Source: Aquella oligotrophica
GTDB taxonomy: Bacteria > Pseudomonadota > Gammaproteobacteria > Burkholderiales > UBA11063
DNA length: 64,000 nucleotides
Assembly: GCF_002892535.1 (NCBI RefSeq)
Contig: NZ_CP024847.1
Coordinates: 124,001-188,000 of the forward strand
Reading direction: 5' to 3'
Shown: in pieces, positions 47,930 to 57,440 of the stretch
Layout of the letters: each line of letters opens with the position of its first letter
Position numbering within the stretch: the first letter of the stretch is position 1
Translations under genes and position numbers: made by a program
Notes under the pieces: generated by a model
Seen by the model: only the letters and a program-made list of their open reading frames with translations
Database searches by the model: none
What the model was told of the DNA's origin: nothing

Positions 47930-48529
47930 TTATTTTGTCATATCTTTGCGGATTTGTTTTTCATTACTCCATAATTGTGTACCTTGTTGTACGTCAATCA
48001 GTTTCATATTGAAAACATAGAAAACATCTTTTACTTGACCATTATCTTTAGTGATGTTGCTTACATAACCATCAAGACGGCATTGAGCACCCTGCATTTT
48101 ACCTAATTTAGCCGTACTACCTTGGTCATATAATCCAGATTGATTTTGACGATCTAATTCATCAACCTGACTTTGCATTTCCTGAGAAGATAGGACGTAC
48201 TGGCTTTTAACCTGTGCAGAGTTAGATAAATTATTAACAATACTTTGAGTAATGTTTTCAGTGTCAATGTATTGATCAGTTTTGTTACGAACTTTAGACA
48301 CAGTATATGTTTTACACTGGTTAATTTTGCCCGAAGTTATCAAAGCTGTTGCCATTTGGCTAGCTACCATATTCAAATCAGTAGAGCCGAAATCTGTATT
48401 AACTGTTTCTACTGCATTACTATCTCCATAACTCACCTTTCCACTGCCAACTACAGGTGCATTTACTGCACAAGAGCTTAAACTTAAAAGCATTACAATT
48501 GGCAAAATTCTTGTCAGGTTTGTATTCAT
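47930..48529 (-). CDS. lpoB: Penicillin-binding protein activator LpoB
   Basis: 199 residues. Lipoprotein signal with lipobox LSSC (near residue 20), then a linker, the DLNMVASQMATALITSGK helix, KTYTVSKVRNKTDQYIDTEN, and a C-terminal VFYVFNMKLIDVQQGTQLWSNEKQIRK, all typical of LpoB (PF13036). The lipoprotein reaches from the outer membrane to stimulate the bifunctional synthase PBP1b. Ribosome site AAGGAG. It follows hemE by 18 bases. Confidence 0.8.
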   Translation of the reverse strand: MNTNLTRILPIVMLLSLSSCAVNAPVVGSGKVSYGDSNAVETVNTDFGSTDLNMVASQMATALITSGKINQCKTYTVSKVRNKTDQYIDTENITQSIVNNLSNSAQVKSQYVLSSQEMQSQVDELDRQNQSGLYDQGSTAKLGKMQGAQCRLDGYVSNITKDNGQVKDVFYVFNMKLIDVQQGTQLWSNEKQIRKDMTK

Positions 48530-48547
48530 AAAAACTCCTTGATTTAA

Positions 48548-49600
48548 TTAACGCTGGGTATAACTGTGTACTGTATCAATAAGAGTAGCTACATTGTCTG
48601 GCTTGGCACTTGGTAGTATCCCATGCCCAAGATTAAAAATCAGGCGATCGTAACTATTGTTATTTGCTAAGTAATAGCTATCCAATATTTTTTTTGTTTC
48701 TTTTATAATTGTCTCACTATCTGCTACTGACAATAGTACTGGATCCAAATTTCCTTGTAGTATTTTCTGTGTACTTTTTCTCGCTTTTGCCAGATTTATT
48801 GTCCAGTCAACGCCAATCGCATTGCAGCCTATTTGATCAATAAATTCAATCCAGTTTCCGCCACCTTTGGTGAAAGAAATAATTGGTATATCAGAAAACC
48901 CAAGTGAACGAATCTGCTTAATCACTATATCCAGATATTTTAATGAGAATTCTTTAAATGCAGCCTCACTAAGTACACCACCCCAACTATCAAAAAGCAT
49001 TATACAATCAACACCAGATTTAATCTGTTCAATTAGGTAGTCAGCTACTGCAATCGCAATCTTGTTAAGTAATAGGTGCAAAGTATCTGGAGATTGATAT
49101 AGCAATGCTTTTATTTTTTCATAATTTTTGCTTGCTCCACCTTCCAGCATATAGCAGGCTAATGTCCATGGCGAACCGCTAAAACCAATAAGAGGAATAT
49201 TTTTAGGCAGTTCCTGTTTTAGGTTCTTAATCGTTTGCATTACATAACCTAAATCATGTGCAGGATATATGGTTTTTAGATTAAGTATGTCAGCCTGATT
49301 ATTTATTGGATTATCAAATTTTGGTCCTTCACCTTCTGTAAAATGAAGGTTCAAACCCATAGCTTCAGGAACAACAAGAATATCGCTAAACATAATTGAA
49401 GCATCAAGATTAAAGCGTCTTATTGGCTGAAGTGTAACTTCTGTTGCCAGATCAGGATTTTTACATAAACTTAAAAAACTTCCTGCTTTAGCGCGTGTTT
49501 GACGATACTCTGGCAGGTAGCGACCAGCTTGGCGCATTAACCATAATGGTGTATAGGTCGCAGATTGATTACGTAAGATATTAAGAAAGTTACTGTTCAT
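48548..49600 (-). CDS. hemE: Uroporphyrinogen decarboxylase
   Basis: 350 residues. The N-terminal PLWLMRQAGRYLPEYR signature with the active-site arginines is clear, as are FSDILVVPEAMGL with the catalytic aspartate, GFSGSPWTLACYMLEGG and FNLGHGILPSAKPDNV. It converts uroporphyrinogen III to coproporphyrinogen III in haem synthesis. Its start overlaps the end of rppH by 11 bases. Confidence 0.97.
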   Translation of the reverse strand: MNSNFLNILRNQSATYTPLWLMRQAGRYLPEYRQTRAKAGSFLSLCKNPDLATEVTLQPIRRFNLDASIMFSDILVVPEAMGLNLHFTEGEGPKFDNPINNQADILNLKTIYPAHDLGYVMQTIKNLKQELPKNIPLIGFSGSPWTLACYMLEGGASKNYEKIKALLYQSPDTLHLLLNKIAIAVADYLIEQIKSGVDCIMLFDSWGGVLSEAAFKEFSLKYLDIVIKQIRSLGFSDIPIISFTKGGGNWIEFIDQIGCNAIGVDWTINLAKARKSTQKILQGNLDPVLLSVADSETIIKETKKILDSYYLANNNSYDRLIFNLGHGILPSAKPDNVATLIDTVHSYTQR

Positions 49601-50072
49601 TGGATTTATTTTTTATTATGGGGGCAAAATAATTTAATGCCTTACGATATACATCTTGTTTGAATTTTACTACAAAATCAATCGGATCCCAGTAGGGAAT
49701 CCAGCGCCACGCATCAAATTCAGGTTCATGATGGCTACGAACATTGATATGGTGATCAGAACCAAGAAAATCCAGTAAATACCAAATTTGTTTTTGTCCA
49801 CGATAATTAGAGTTTTGTTTTGACCAGCTGCCTGGAACGTCGTAGTATAGCCAATCACTAGTTCGGTCTATGATGCTAACATGTTGTTGTAAAAGACCTA
49901 ATTCTTCATTTAATTCCCGGTACATACACTCATCAAGAGTTTCATTTTCAGCTAGACCGCCTTGAGGAAACTGCCATGAATATTCACCTTTACGCCGACC
50001 CCAAAATACTAAATTTTGTTTATTTAGTAAGATGATGCCTACGTTGGGACGGTATCCATCTTTATCTATCAT
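49590..50072 (-). CDS. rppH: RNA pyrophosphohydrolase (Nudix)
   Basis: 160 residues. Starts MIDKDGYRPNVGIILLNKQN as RppH does, with WQFPQGGLAENETLDE and MYRELNEELGL forming the Nudix box, and WIPYWDPIDFVVKFKQDVYR near the C-terminus. It removes pyrophosphate from the 5' end of transcripts and so starts mRNA decay. It heads the rppH-hemE-lpoB-CsgG-like-ung series. Confidence 0.93.
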   Translation of the reverse strand: MIDKDGYRPNVGIILLNKQNLVFWGRRKGEYSWQFPQGGLAENETLDECMYRELNEELGLLQQHVSIIDRTSDWLYYDVPGSWSKQNSNYRGQKQIWYLLDFLGSDHHINVRSHHEPEFDAWRWIPYWDPIDFVVKFKQDVYRKALNYFAPIIKNKSNEQ

Positions 50073-50252
50073 TTAGTTCCTCAGAAATACGCATAAAAAA
50101 GTTGCCATTATTTTAGCATAAGCACTGCGGTGATAGTCATTATTTACCGCCTGCACAAATGCTTTAAGATAAATCTTTTTCCTCAGATCCCCGATGGGAT
50201 TACTTTGAAATGCAGTAAAATGATGTGTTAAATCTATGACAAGGTCGGTTAT

Positions 50253-50813
50253 GTGAAGCCATCTATTTTTGATTTTAATACTAGGACTGTTGTTACAATA
50301 AGTATTGTGGCAGCTTTATATGGAGTTGTTGGGTTAGTTGGAATTCCTGTTGGGCCAAATGTTCAGCTAAGACCATCTATCATTATTCTTAGCCTTTTTT
50401 CAGTGTATTTTGGTCCGGTGGTCGGTTTTCTAGGCGGGTTTCTTGGCAATATGCTAACAGATTTACTTGCTGGTTGGGGTATTTGGTGGACGTGGGAAAT
50501 GGCGTCAGGGATATTTGGTTTATTTTGTGGGCTGGTTTACCTTTTTCCTGGATTTAATGTTCGCTACGGTTTATATTCGAAAATTCATCTAGCTTTCCTT
50601 ATAGTCTCAGCTGTTGGTGGATTTCTTGCGGGTTATACATTTGCTGGAATTAGTGATATTATTATAATGAATGAACCTCCACGTAAGGTATTTTTCCAGA
50701 TTATAGTTATTTTCATAACCAATTCTTTGGTGTTTATTTTTCTTGCTTTACCAGTCATATTTGGATTTATCAAGGCAAATAATAGATACTCAAGGCTGAA
50801 AGTTGAAGAGTGA
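50253..50813 (+). CDS. ECF transporter substrate-binding (S) component, substrate unknown
   Basis: 186 residues with about five or six membrane helices (ISIVAALYGVVGLVGIP, SVYFGPVVGFLGGFLGNMLT, SGIFGLFCGLVYLFPG and two more). The pattern of a conserved GP..GFLGG..GN.L.D.L turn followed by W.W is typical of vitamin-type S components. The start is GTG at 50253, with AAGG about 8 bases ahead, overlapping an out-of-frame start-stop ATGTGA. It is followed without gap by the ATPase and T genes. The upstream leader (50073-50252) shows no riboswitch I can recognise, so the vitamin cannot be named. Confidence 0.75.
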   Translation: MKPSIFDFNTRTVVTISIVAALYGVVGLVGIPVGPNVQLRPSIIILSLFSVYFGPVVGFLGGFLGNMLTDLLAGWGIWWTWEMASGIFGLFCGLVYLFPGFNVRYGLYSKIHLAFLIVSAVGGFLAGYTFAGISDIIIMNEPPRKVFFQIIVIFITNSLVFIFLALPVIFGFIKANNRYSRLKVEE

Positions 50814-52522
50814 TGAATAAGAATATAGTCATCAAATTTGCTGATTTTAGTTTTCGCTATCATAATCTGGAAAATCCTACTCTAGAAAATATTAATTTGG
50901 AAATTCAGGATGGGGAAAAAATCCTGATACTAGGAAGAAGTGGCTCTGGTAAAAGCACGTTACTTCACGCAATAAATGGAGTTATTCCATTTGCAAGTTA
51001 TGGGATAACTACAGGTGAATTGCTAATAGGTGGTAATGATGCGATTCAGAAAAATATATTTACCAGAAGCAAAGAGATTGGAACCATTTTGCAGGATATG
51101 GATAGCCAATTTATTGGGTTAAGCGTTGGAGAAGATGTTGCTTTTAGTCTTGAAAATGAGGGTGTGCATAGCCATAACATGCTAGATAAGGTTACAAGGA
51201 GCCTTACTCAAGTTGATATGCTTGAATTTTTTGATAATAGTCCATATGAATTGTCTGGTGGACAAAAGCAGAGAGTTTCACTTGCTGGTGTTTTGGCATC
51301 ATCACCACAGATATTATTATTTGATGAGCCTCTTGCTAATCTTGATCCTGCTTCGGCAGTGAAAATAACTGATTTAATCAAAAAGCTTAATGATGAATCT
51401 GCTAAAACTATTCTAATCGCAGAACATCGTTTGGAAGAATGCCTTGAGATTGAGCCGGATCGTATTATTGTTATGGCAGCGGGCAGAATACTTGCAGTTG
51501 GTACACCAGCAGAGATTCTTTCAATGGGGATTCTAAATGAAATTGGTATTCGTGAACCATTATATTGTGAGCTGTTAGGGTTCTCCAAGCTGGATACGGT
51601 TGCAGCTAAACTTGGTGATATACTTGAATTTGATACAGCAAAAAATCAAAAAATAATTAACTGGTTTCATCAAATCCATACTTTAAAACCATTTGAAAAA
51701 CCTAATACCCGGACTGCTGTTTTTTCCGCGCAAAATATATCCTTTGCCTATTTGGAAAATAAACTTGTGCTGAAGGATATTTCTTTTGATTTATACCCTG
51801 GTGAAATAGTTAGCATTTTAGGAAATAATGGAGCTGGTAAATCTACTCTAACTGGTATTATGAGTGGTATTTATTCTTCAGATACCGGAATCATGACTTT
51901 AAATGGTATAGATATTTCATCGTGGAAGATCAAAAAACGTGGGCAACATATTGCTTTGATAATGCAAAATCCAAATCAGATGATTATAAAAATGACAGTT
52001 TGGGATGAAGTTGCGTTTTGTTTGCTAAATGAAGGTGTCGATTCAGATGAGATTCAACGTCGTGTTGAAACAGTACTTAGAGTTTGTGGTTTGTGGGGTT
52101 ATCGGAACTGGCCTATTTCTGCACTTAGTTATGGGCAAAAAAAGCGTGTAACCATTGCTGCAATGTTAGTACTTGAGCCACAAATATTGATTTTGGATGA
52201 ACCAACTGCTGGGCAGGATTTAAAGACTTATCGTGAATTTATGAGATTTCTTCAGGAGCTTACTCAATCTGGTTTATCTATTCTTATTGTTACTCATGAT
52301 TTATATCTTGCAATTGAATATTCTTCTCGTAGTTTAGTGCTTGCAAATGGACGATTAATTGCTGATGAACATCCCGCGAGGATTCTTGTTGATGAGGAGG
52401 TTATTAATTCGGCAGGATTATATGAATTATCCCTAGTTACTATTGCTAGAAAATTGGGGCTTAATCCGATAGAATTTTTGTACAAATTCATTGCCAGTAG
52501 GGAAAGAGGTACTAATGAATAA
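50813..52522 (+). CDS. ECF transporter fused double ATPase (EcfA-EcfA')
   Basis: 569 residues, two ABC domains in one chain. First: Walker A LGRSGSGKSTLLHAI (near residue 42), signature LSGGQKQRVSLAG, Walker B ILLFDEPLANLD. Second: Walker A LGNNGAGKSTLTGIM (near 343), a degenerate signature LSYGQKKRVTIAA, Walker B ILILDEPTAGQD. It powers the importer. The start ATG overlaps the S-component stop (TGATG). The fused layout matches YkoD-type systems, known for thiamine precursor uptake in Bacillus, but that does not fix the substrate here. Confidence 0.9.
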   Translation: MNKNIVIKFADFSFRYHNLENPTLENINLEIQDGEKILILGRSGSGKSTLLHAINGVIPFASYGITTGELLIGGNDAIQKNIFTRSKEIGTILQDMDSQFIGLSVGEDVAFSLENEGVHSHNMLDKVTRSLTQVDMLEFFDNSPYELSGGQKQRVSLAGVLASSPQILLFDEPLANLDPASAVKITDLIKKLNDESAKTILIAEHRLEECLEIEPDRIIVMAAGRILAVGTPAEILSMGILNEIGIREPLYCELLGFSKLDTVAAKLGDILEFDTAKNQKIINWFHQIHTLKPFEKPNTRTAVFSAQNISFAYLENKLVLKDISFDLYPGEIVSILGNNGAGKSTLTGIMSGIYSSDTGIMTLNGIDISSWKIKKRGQHIALIMQNPNQMIIKMTVWDEVAFCLLNEGVDSDEIQRRVETVLRVCGLWGYRNWPISALSYGQKKRVTIAAMLVLEPQILILDEPTAGQDLKTYREFMRFLQELTQSGLSILIVTHDLYLAIEYSSRSLVLANGRLIADEHPARILVDEEVINSAGLYELSLVTIARKLGLNPIEFLYKFIASRERGTNE

Positions 52523-53336
52523 ATTTGGTTCCTTGTATTTTGAAGCGGATTCTTTTTTTCATCGTATGAACCCGGGAATTAAACTTATCATTTTTATCTT
52601 CTGGCTAATAGTGGTATTTATGTTTTTTGATCTTAGGGTAAGTATTGGTTTGCTTGTTACTGGTTTTGTATTACTTAAATTTGCAACAATCCCCTATACC
52701 GTATCAAGAAATCTTTTTATTGCTGTGCTAAGTTTTAATTTCATTAATGCTATCTTTATTTTACTGATTACTCCAGATTATGGGGTAACTTTGACTGGAA
52801 ATTCGCATATATTGTTCAATATTGCTGGATTTAGACTTTATAGTTCTACTTTAATGTATATTTTGGTAATCTCTTTAAAGTATTTATCTCTATTACCGTT
52901 AACTATGATTTGTATTTTTACTACTCATCCAAGTAAATTTGCTGCTAGCCTGAATCAAATAGGCATTCCGTATAAATTTGCCTACACAGTGAGCATTATT
53001 CTTCGTTATTTTCCTGATATTCAGCAGGAATTTAAAAATATTGCTAATGCGCAAGCACTTCGCGGGTTAAGCTTTGGTCGTGATGAGCCATCCAGAATAA
53101 AGCGAATACGGAATCTATTTAATATAACTGTTCCTTTGATAAATTCTGCTTTGGTACGGGTGGACAAAATAAGCAATGCCATGGAGTTGCGCGGGTTTGG
53201 CAAGTACCGCAAGCGGACATGGTTTAATCAGACTCAAATATCACATAGTGACTGGCTAACACTATGCTTTGCAACAGTAGTTTTTGTAGTATTCTGTGTC
53301 TTTCGCTTTTATTTCTATTCTGGGGTATTTTTTTAG
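52515..53336 (+). CDS. ECF transporter transmembrane (T) component
   Basis: 273 residues from the ATG at 52515, which overlaps the ATPase stop by 8 bases and has GGAAAGAGGT ahead. Multiple hydrophobic helices and two coupling-helix motifs, NAQALRGLSFG and SNAMELRGFGKYRKR (the A-R-G signatures), identify EcfT, which links the ATPases to the S component. It completes the S-A-T operon. Confidence 0.88.
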   Translation: MNKFGSLYFEADSFFHRMNPGIKLIIFIFWLIVVFMFFDLRVSIGLLVTGFVLLKFATIPYTVSRNLFIAVLSFNFINAIFILLITPDYGVTLTGNSHILFNIAGFRLYSSTLMYILVISLKYLSLLPLTMICIFTTHPSKFAASLNQIGIPYKFAYTVSIILRYFPDIQQEFKNIANAQALRGLSFGRDEPSRIKRIRNLFNITVPLINSALVRVDKISNAMELRGFGKYRKRTWFNQTQISHSDWLTLCFATVVFVVFCVFRFYFYSGVFF

Positions 53337-53345
53337 CTTTGCTAA

Positions 53346-53372
53346 TAAAAAACCCGGCGGTTAAACCGGGTT
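53346..53372. terminator. Hairpin after the ECF operon
   Basis: Stem AACCCGG/CCGGGTT (53351-53357 with 53366-53372). The A run before it would give a T tail only on the minus strand, so its action on the ECF transcript is uncertain. From 53373 to 53724 (about 350 bases) I see no supported gene, only AT-rich sequence and a TATAAT at 53681-53686 that may serve putA. Confidence 0.5.
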
Positions 53373-53724
53373 AATTATAAATCACTGATGTTGTGTATAT
53401 GTTTTAAGAATTAGATAGAAATAGTACCAGTGATGTAGATATTATAAGTCCAAAATTAAATAATATGTTGTTGCAGTGCCATAATAATCGCTGGATAGAT
53501 TATATAATAAGCCTAGATTTAGATAAGAAAATGGTCAAGAGCACTCAAATATATTGACTGAGGGTGTGATTTTTTGTAGTTTCTAATACTAGTATAAGAG
53601 TTCATTTGCTAGTTAATTTCAAATCTCTTCTACGCTCAAGTCTTTTGTAATTTGTTGTAATCCAATTCTGCCACCCGTAGTATAATAATCTGTTATGTGT
53701 GTAACTATAAATGAAGGGTAATTT

Positions 53725-56700
53725 ATGTTTAATCTAGCAGTTAGACCACAAACCGACCTTAAGACAAAGATCACAGAGAAATATCGCGATAATGAACAAA
53801 AATGCTTGGACAATTTGATTGAAATTCTGGATTGGGATGTAAATAAAGAAGAGCAAATAAGACAACTTGCTACAAGTATGATAGAAAAAGTTCGGAATAA
53901 CCGGATTAAAGGTAATGGTGTTGACGCCCTAATGCAGGAATTTAAGCTATCAACCGCCGAAGGTATTGCGCTTATGTGTCTGGCAGAAAGCCTATTACGC
54001 ATTCCGGATACATATACTCAAAATAAGTTAATTAAAGATAAAATTGCCACCGGAGACTGGAAAAGTCATACCAAGAGTGGCAGTTTTTTTGTAAATGCTG
54101 CAAGTTGGGGCTTAACCCTCACTGGTAAACTGGTTAAAGCTGATAGTGATGCAAAACTAACTGCAGCTTTGGTGAAAGTGGTTGGCAAATGGGGTGAGCC
54201 TATTATTCGTAAAGCAATGGGAACAGCAGTTCGCTTCATGGGTAATCAATTTGTTATGGGTGAGACAATTGAATCTGCACTTAAAGCAGCTACAGCCAAA
54301 GAAGCTAAAGGATATCAGTTTTCATTTGATATGCTTGGTGAAGCAGCGCTTACCGATGAAGATGCACAAAAATACATGCAAAGCTACATTGATGCCATTC
54401 ACTCAGTAGGTAAGGCAAATGCTGGACGTGGGATCAAAGAAGGTCCTGGGATTTCGGTTAAATTATCGGCAATTCATCCACGTTATGTTCGTGCGCAGCG
54501 TGAACGTGTAATGAGTGAATTATTTCCACGCCTAAAACACTTATATTTATTAGCCAAACAATATCAAATCGCTCTATTCATTGATGCCGAAGAAACTGAT
54601 CGACTAGAAATTTCCCTAGATTTATTAGAAAAATTGGTTACCGATCCAGATATGGCTGGATTTAAAGGAATTGGTTTTGTAATTCAGGCATATCAGCGCC
54701 GCGCGCCGCATGTTATTGATTATGTAATTGATCTTGCTCGCCGTGCCAATGCACGCATTATGGTTCGTCTAGTTAAAGGTGCTTACTGGGATAGTGAAGT
54801 AAAACGCGCTCAAGTAGATGGTCAGGCAGATTATCCGGTTTATACGCGTAAATTCTATACCGATCTTTCTTATCTTGCTTGTGCCAAAAAACTTTTGTCA
54901 GCTCAAGATGCGATTTATCCAGCATTTGCTACGCATAATGCTTATAGCCTAGCAGCAATACACACTATAGCGGAAGGTCGTGAGTTTGAATTCCAGTGTT
55001 TATATGGAATGGGTGAGACACTTTACGACAATGTAGTTGGTAAGGATAATTTGGGTGTAATTTGTCGTGTCTATGCACCAGTTGGAACTTATGAAACGCT
55101 ACTTGCATATCTGGTACGCCGCTTACTTGAAAATGGTGCTAACTCATCATTTGTACATCAATTAGTTGATCCATCGATTCCAGTTAGTGAATTAGTAGTA
55201 AATCCTCTTGATCTGACACTTAAAGCACACAAAGAATCAAATCCATTCTTTAAAAAACCTGCTGATATTTACCCTGGCGGAAGAATTAATTCTAAAGGAT
55301 TGGATCTTTCAGATGAGCTACAGTTAGCTACGCTAGATAAAGAATTAAACAAATTTATTGCCAACAAATATCAGGCTTATCCTTTACTTGATGGCTATAA
55401 AATCAGCGATCGCGAAACAAAAACAGTGCGTAACCCAGCTAAACAAGCGGATATTGTCGGCGAAGTAAAACTTGCCAATAGTGATGAACTGGATGTTGCA
55501 GTTAGTAATGCAGTAAAAGCTTTCCCAAATTGGTCAACTACATCACCACAAGAACGGGCTGCAAAAATAACTAAATTTGCTGATCTGATGGAAGAAAATT
55601 ACTACGAAGTACTGAATATTGTAATTCGTGAGGCTGGGAAAACACTAAGTAACGCAATTGCTGAAATTCGTGAAGCGGTTGATTTCTGTCGTTATTACGC
55701 AGCCCAAGTAACAAATGAATTTAGCAATGAAACACATAAGGCATTAGGCCCAGTAGTGTGTATTAGCCCATGGAATTTCCCGTTAGCAATTTTTGTTGGC
55801 GAAGTGGTAAGTAGTCTTGCAGCTGGAAATACAGTAATTGCTAAACCATCGGCACAGACTAATCTGATTGCATTTTATGCTGTTGAATTAATGCATAAGG
55901 CAGGTATTCCGACTGGTGCAATCCAGTTTATGCCAGGTAGTGGAAGCACTATTGGTAATGAATTAACCAAAGATCCACGCATCAAGGCGGTAATTTTTAC
56001 TGGTTCAACCGAAGTTGCCCAGACGATCAATCAAAATCTGGCGGCCAAAGCTGATGCGGGTGTATTGATTGCTGAAACTGGTGGACAAAATGCGATGATT
56101 GTTGATTCAACTGCACTACCAGAGCAAGTTGTTCTTGATGTGGTTTCATCTGGATTTGATAGTGCAGGTCAACGTTGCTCTGCCCTTCGGGTATTATATC
56201 TACAGGCAGATATTGCAGATAAAACCATCAAAATGCTAAAAGGTGCGATGGATGAATTACGAGTTGGTAATCCAAGTAGTCTAAATACCGATGTAGGTCC
56301 AGTAATTGATACCAAAGCGCAAAAAGTTTTACTCGATCATATTGAATCATTGCGTCATAAGGCAAGGATGATGTATCAAGCAAAACTACAACCTGAATGT
56401 GAAGATGGAATTTTTGTTGCGCCAACAGTATTTGAAATTGGTTCAATCAAGGAATTAAAACGCGAAGTATTTGGTCCGGTTATTCACATTATCCGCTTTG
56501 CTGGTGAAGATCTAGACAAAGTAATTGCCGAAATTAACAGTAGTGGTTATGGTTTAACTCAAGGGGTACATAGCCGTCTTGAAGATACTGCTGCCAAAGT
56601 ATATAATAATATCAAAGCTGGTAATATTTATATCAACCGTAATACCGTTGGTGCTGTAGTTGGGGTTCAGCCATTTGGTGGTGAAGGTCTATCAGGAACT

Positions 56701-57351
56701 GGACCTAAAGCTGGTGGACCATTATATTTATACCGCCTTGTAAATACAGAAGCTCTGCCAAAACTAGATGCCAGCAAAAAAGAGGTAGATTTTAGAACTC
56801 TTGATCGTTTTGTAAATAGCCTTGGACAATTGCAACTTGGTCAACAGGATATAACTGAACTACTAGCTGTAGCAAGTAAATTGAAAGAACACTCGCCATT
56901 AGCCGATCATATTGAATTGCCGGGTCCAACAGGGGAACGGAACTTTATGTTATTTGCACCACGTGGCTATGTGGCTTGTGTTGCTGATAGTTTACGTGGC
57001 TACTGTGAGCAGATTATTCATGCCCTAGCTACTGGTAATCAGGTGGTTATGGTAAAAGATGGTACAAATGATGTGTTTAGTCGCTATTTGCCAAAACAAT
57101 CGTATTTTACCAGTGAGTTTGCTAAAGTAGATATGCTTCATGCCTTACTAATTAGTAAAGGACATCCGAATCTTGCCCAAATCCGTAATGAATTAGCCAA
57201 ACGTGATAGTTTATTAACTCATGTACTTGAAGAATTACCACAAGGTGGATACAATATCCATCTACTAGTAACCGAACGTACAGTTAGTAATAATATCACT
57301 GCAACTGGTGGTAATGTTCAGCTGATGAGTATAGATGATAGGGTTGAGTAA
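53725..57351 (+). CDS. putA: Bifunctional proline dehydrogenase / pyrroline-5-carboxylate dehydrogenase
   Basis: 1208 residues. The FAD-dependent proline dehydrogenase barrel spans about 170-480 (GISVKLSAIHPRY, RIMVRLVKGAYWDSEVKRAQ, ATHNAYSLAAIH). The NAD-dependent aldehyde dehydrogenase spans about 560-1000 (PVVCISPWNFPLAIFVGEV, FTGSTEVAQ, IAETGGQNAMIVDS, catalytic Cys in SAGQRCSALRV). A C-terminal ALDH-like tail follows. The ribbon-helix-helix DNA-binding domain of E. coli PutA is absent, so it does not repress its own gene. It oxidises proline to glutamate at the inner membrane face. It is monocistronic with a terminator. Confidence 0.97.
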   Translation: MFNLAVRPQTDLKTKITEKYRDNEQKCLDNLIEILDWDVNKEEQIRQLATSMIEKVRNNRIKGNGVDALMQEFKLSTAEGIALMCLAESLLRIPDTYTQNKLIKDKIATGDWKSHTKSGSFFVNAASWGLTLTGKLVKADSDAKLTAALVKVVGKWGEPIIRKAMGTAVRFMGNQFVMGETIESALKAATAKEAKGYQFSFDMLGEAALTDEDAQKYMQSYIDAIHSVGKANAGRGIKEGPGISVKLSAIHPRYVRAQRERVMSELFPRLKHLYLLAKQYQIALFIDAEETDRLEISLDLLEKLVTDPDMAGFKGIGFVIQAYQRRAPHVIDYVIDLARRANARIMVRLVKGAYWDSEVKRAQVDGQADYPVYTRKFYTDLSYLACAKKLLSAQDAIYPAFATHNAYSLAAIHTIAEGREFEFQCLYGMGETLYDNVVGKDNLGVICRVYAPVGTYETLLAYLVRRLLENGANSSFVHQLVDPSIPVSELVVNPLDLTLKAHKESNPFFKKPADIYPGGRINSKGLDLSDELQLATLDKELNKFIANKYQAYPLLDGYKISDRETKTVRNPAKQADIVGEVKLANSDELDVAVSNAVKAFPNWSTTSPQERAAKITKFADLMEENYYEVLNIVIREAGKTLSNAIAEIREAVDFCRYYAAQVTNEFSNETHKALGPVVCISPWNFPLAIFVGEVVSSLAAGNTVIAKPSAQTNLIAFYAVELMHKAGIPTGAIQFMPGSGSTIGNELTKDPRIKAVIFTGSTEVAQTINQNLAAKADAGVLIAETGGQNAMIVDSTALPEQVVLDVVSSGFDSAGQRCSALRVLYLQADIADKTIKMLKGAMDELRVGNPSSLNTDVGPVIDTKAQKVLLDHIESLRHKARMMYQAKLQPECEDGIFVAPTVFEIGSIKELKREVFGPVIHIIRFAGEDLDKVIAEINSSGYGLTQGVHSRLEDTAAKVYNNIKAGNIYINRNTVGAVVGVQPFGGEGLSGTGPKAGGPLYLYRLVNTEALPKLDASKKEVDFRTLDRFVNSLGQLQLGQQDITELLAVASKLKEHSPLADHIELPGPTGERNFMLFAPRGYVACVADSLRGYCEQIIHALATGNQVVMVKDGTNDVFSRYLPKQSYFTSEFAKVDMLHALLISKGHPNLAQIRNELAKRDSLLTHVLEELPQGGYNIHLLVTERTVSNNITATGGNVQLMSIDDRVE

Positions 57352-57360
57352 ATACAAAAG

Positions 57361-57386
57361 GCTGGTTATTTTAACCAGCTTTTTTT
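57361..57386 (+). terminator. Intrinsic terminator of putA
   Basis: Stem GCTGGTT/AACCAGC (57361-57367 with 57373-57379) with a 5-base loop and seven T's directly after the stem, starting 10 bases after the stop codon. Confidence 0.9.
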
Positions 57387-57440
57387 CATAACTATCTAGT
57401 TGTACTATGTGATTGATATACATTATTTTCAAAATAAAGT

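Noticed and set aside
50073-50252. Possible riboswitch (TPP or cobalamin) before the ECF operon
   Set aside because: The conserved core sequences of these classes are not visible in the leader.
53404-53560. Short open stretch after the ECF operon (contains NNRWIDYIISLDLDKK)
   Set aside because: No start codon with ribosome site at its beginning, a stop just upstream, and no recognisable family; it may be a gene remnant, but that cannot be supported.
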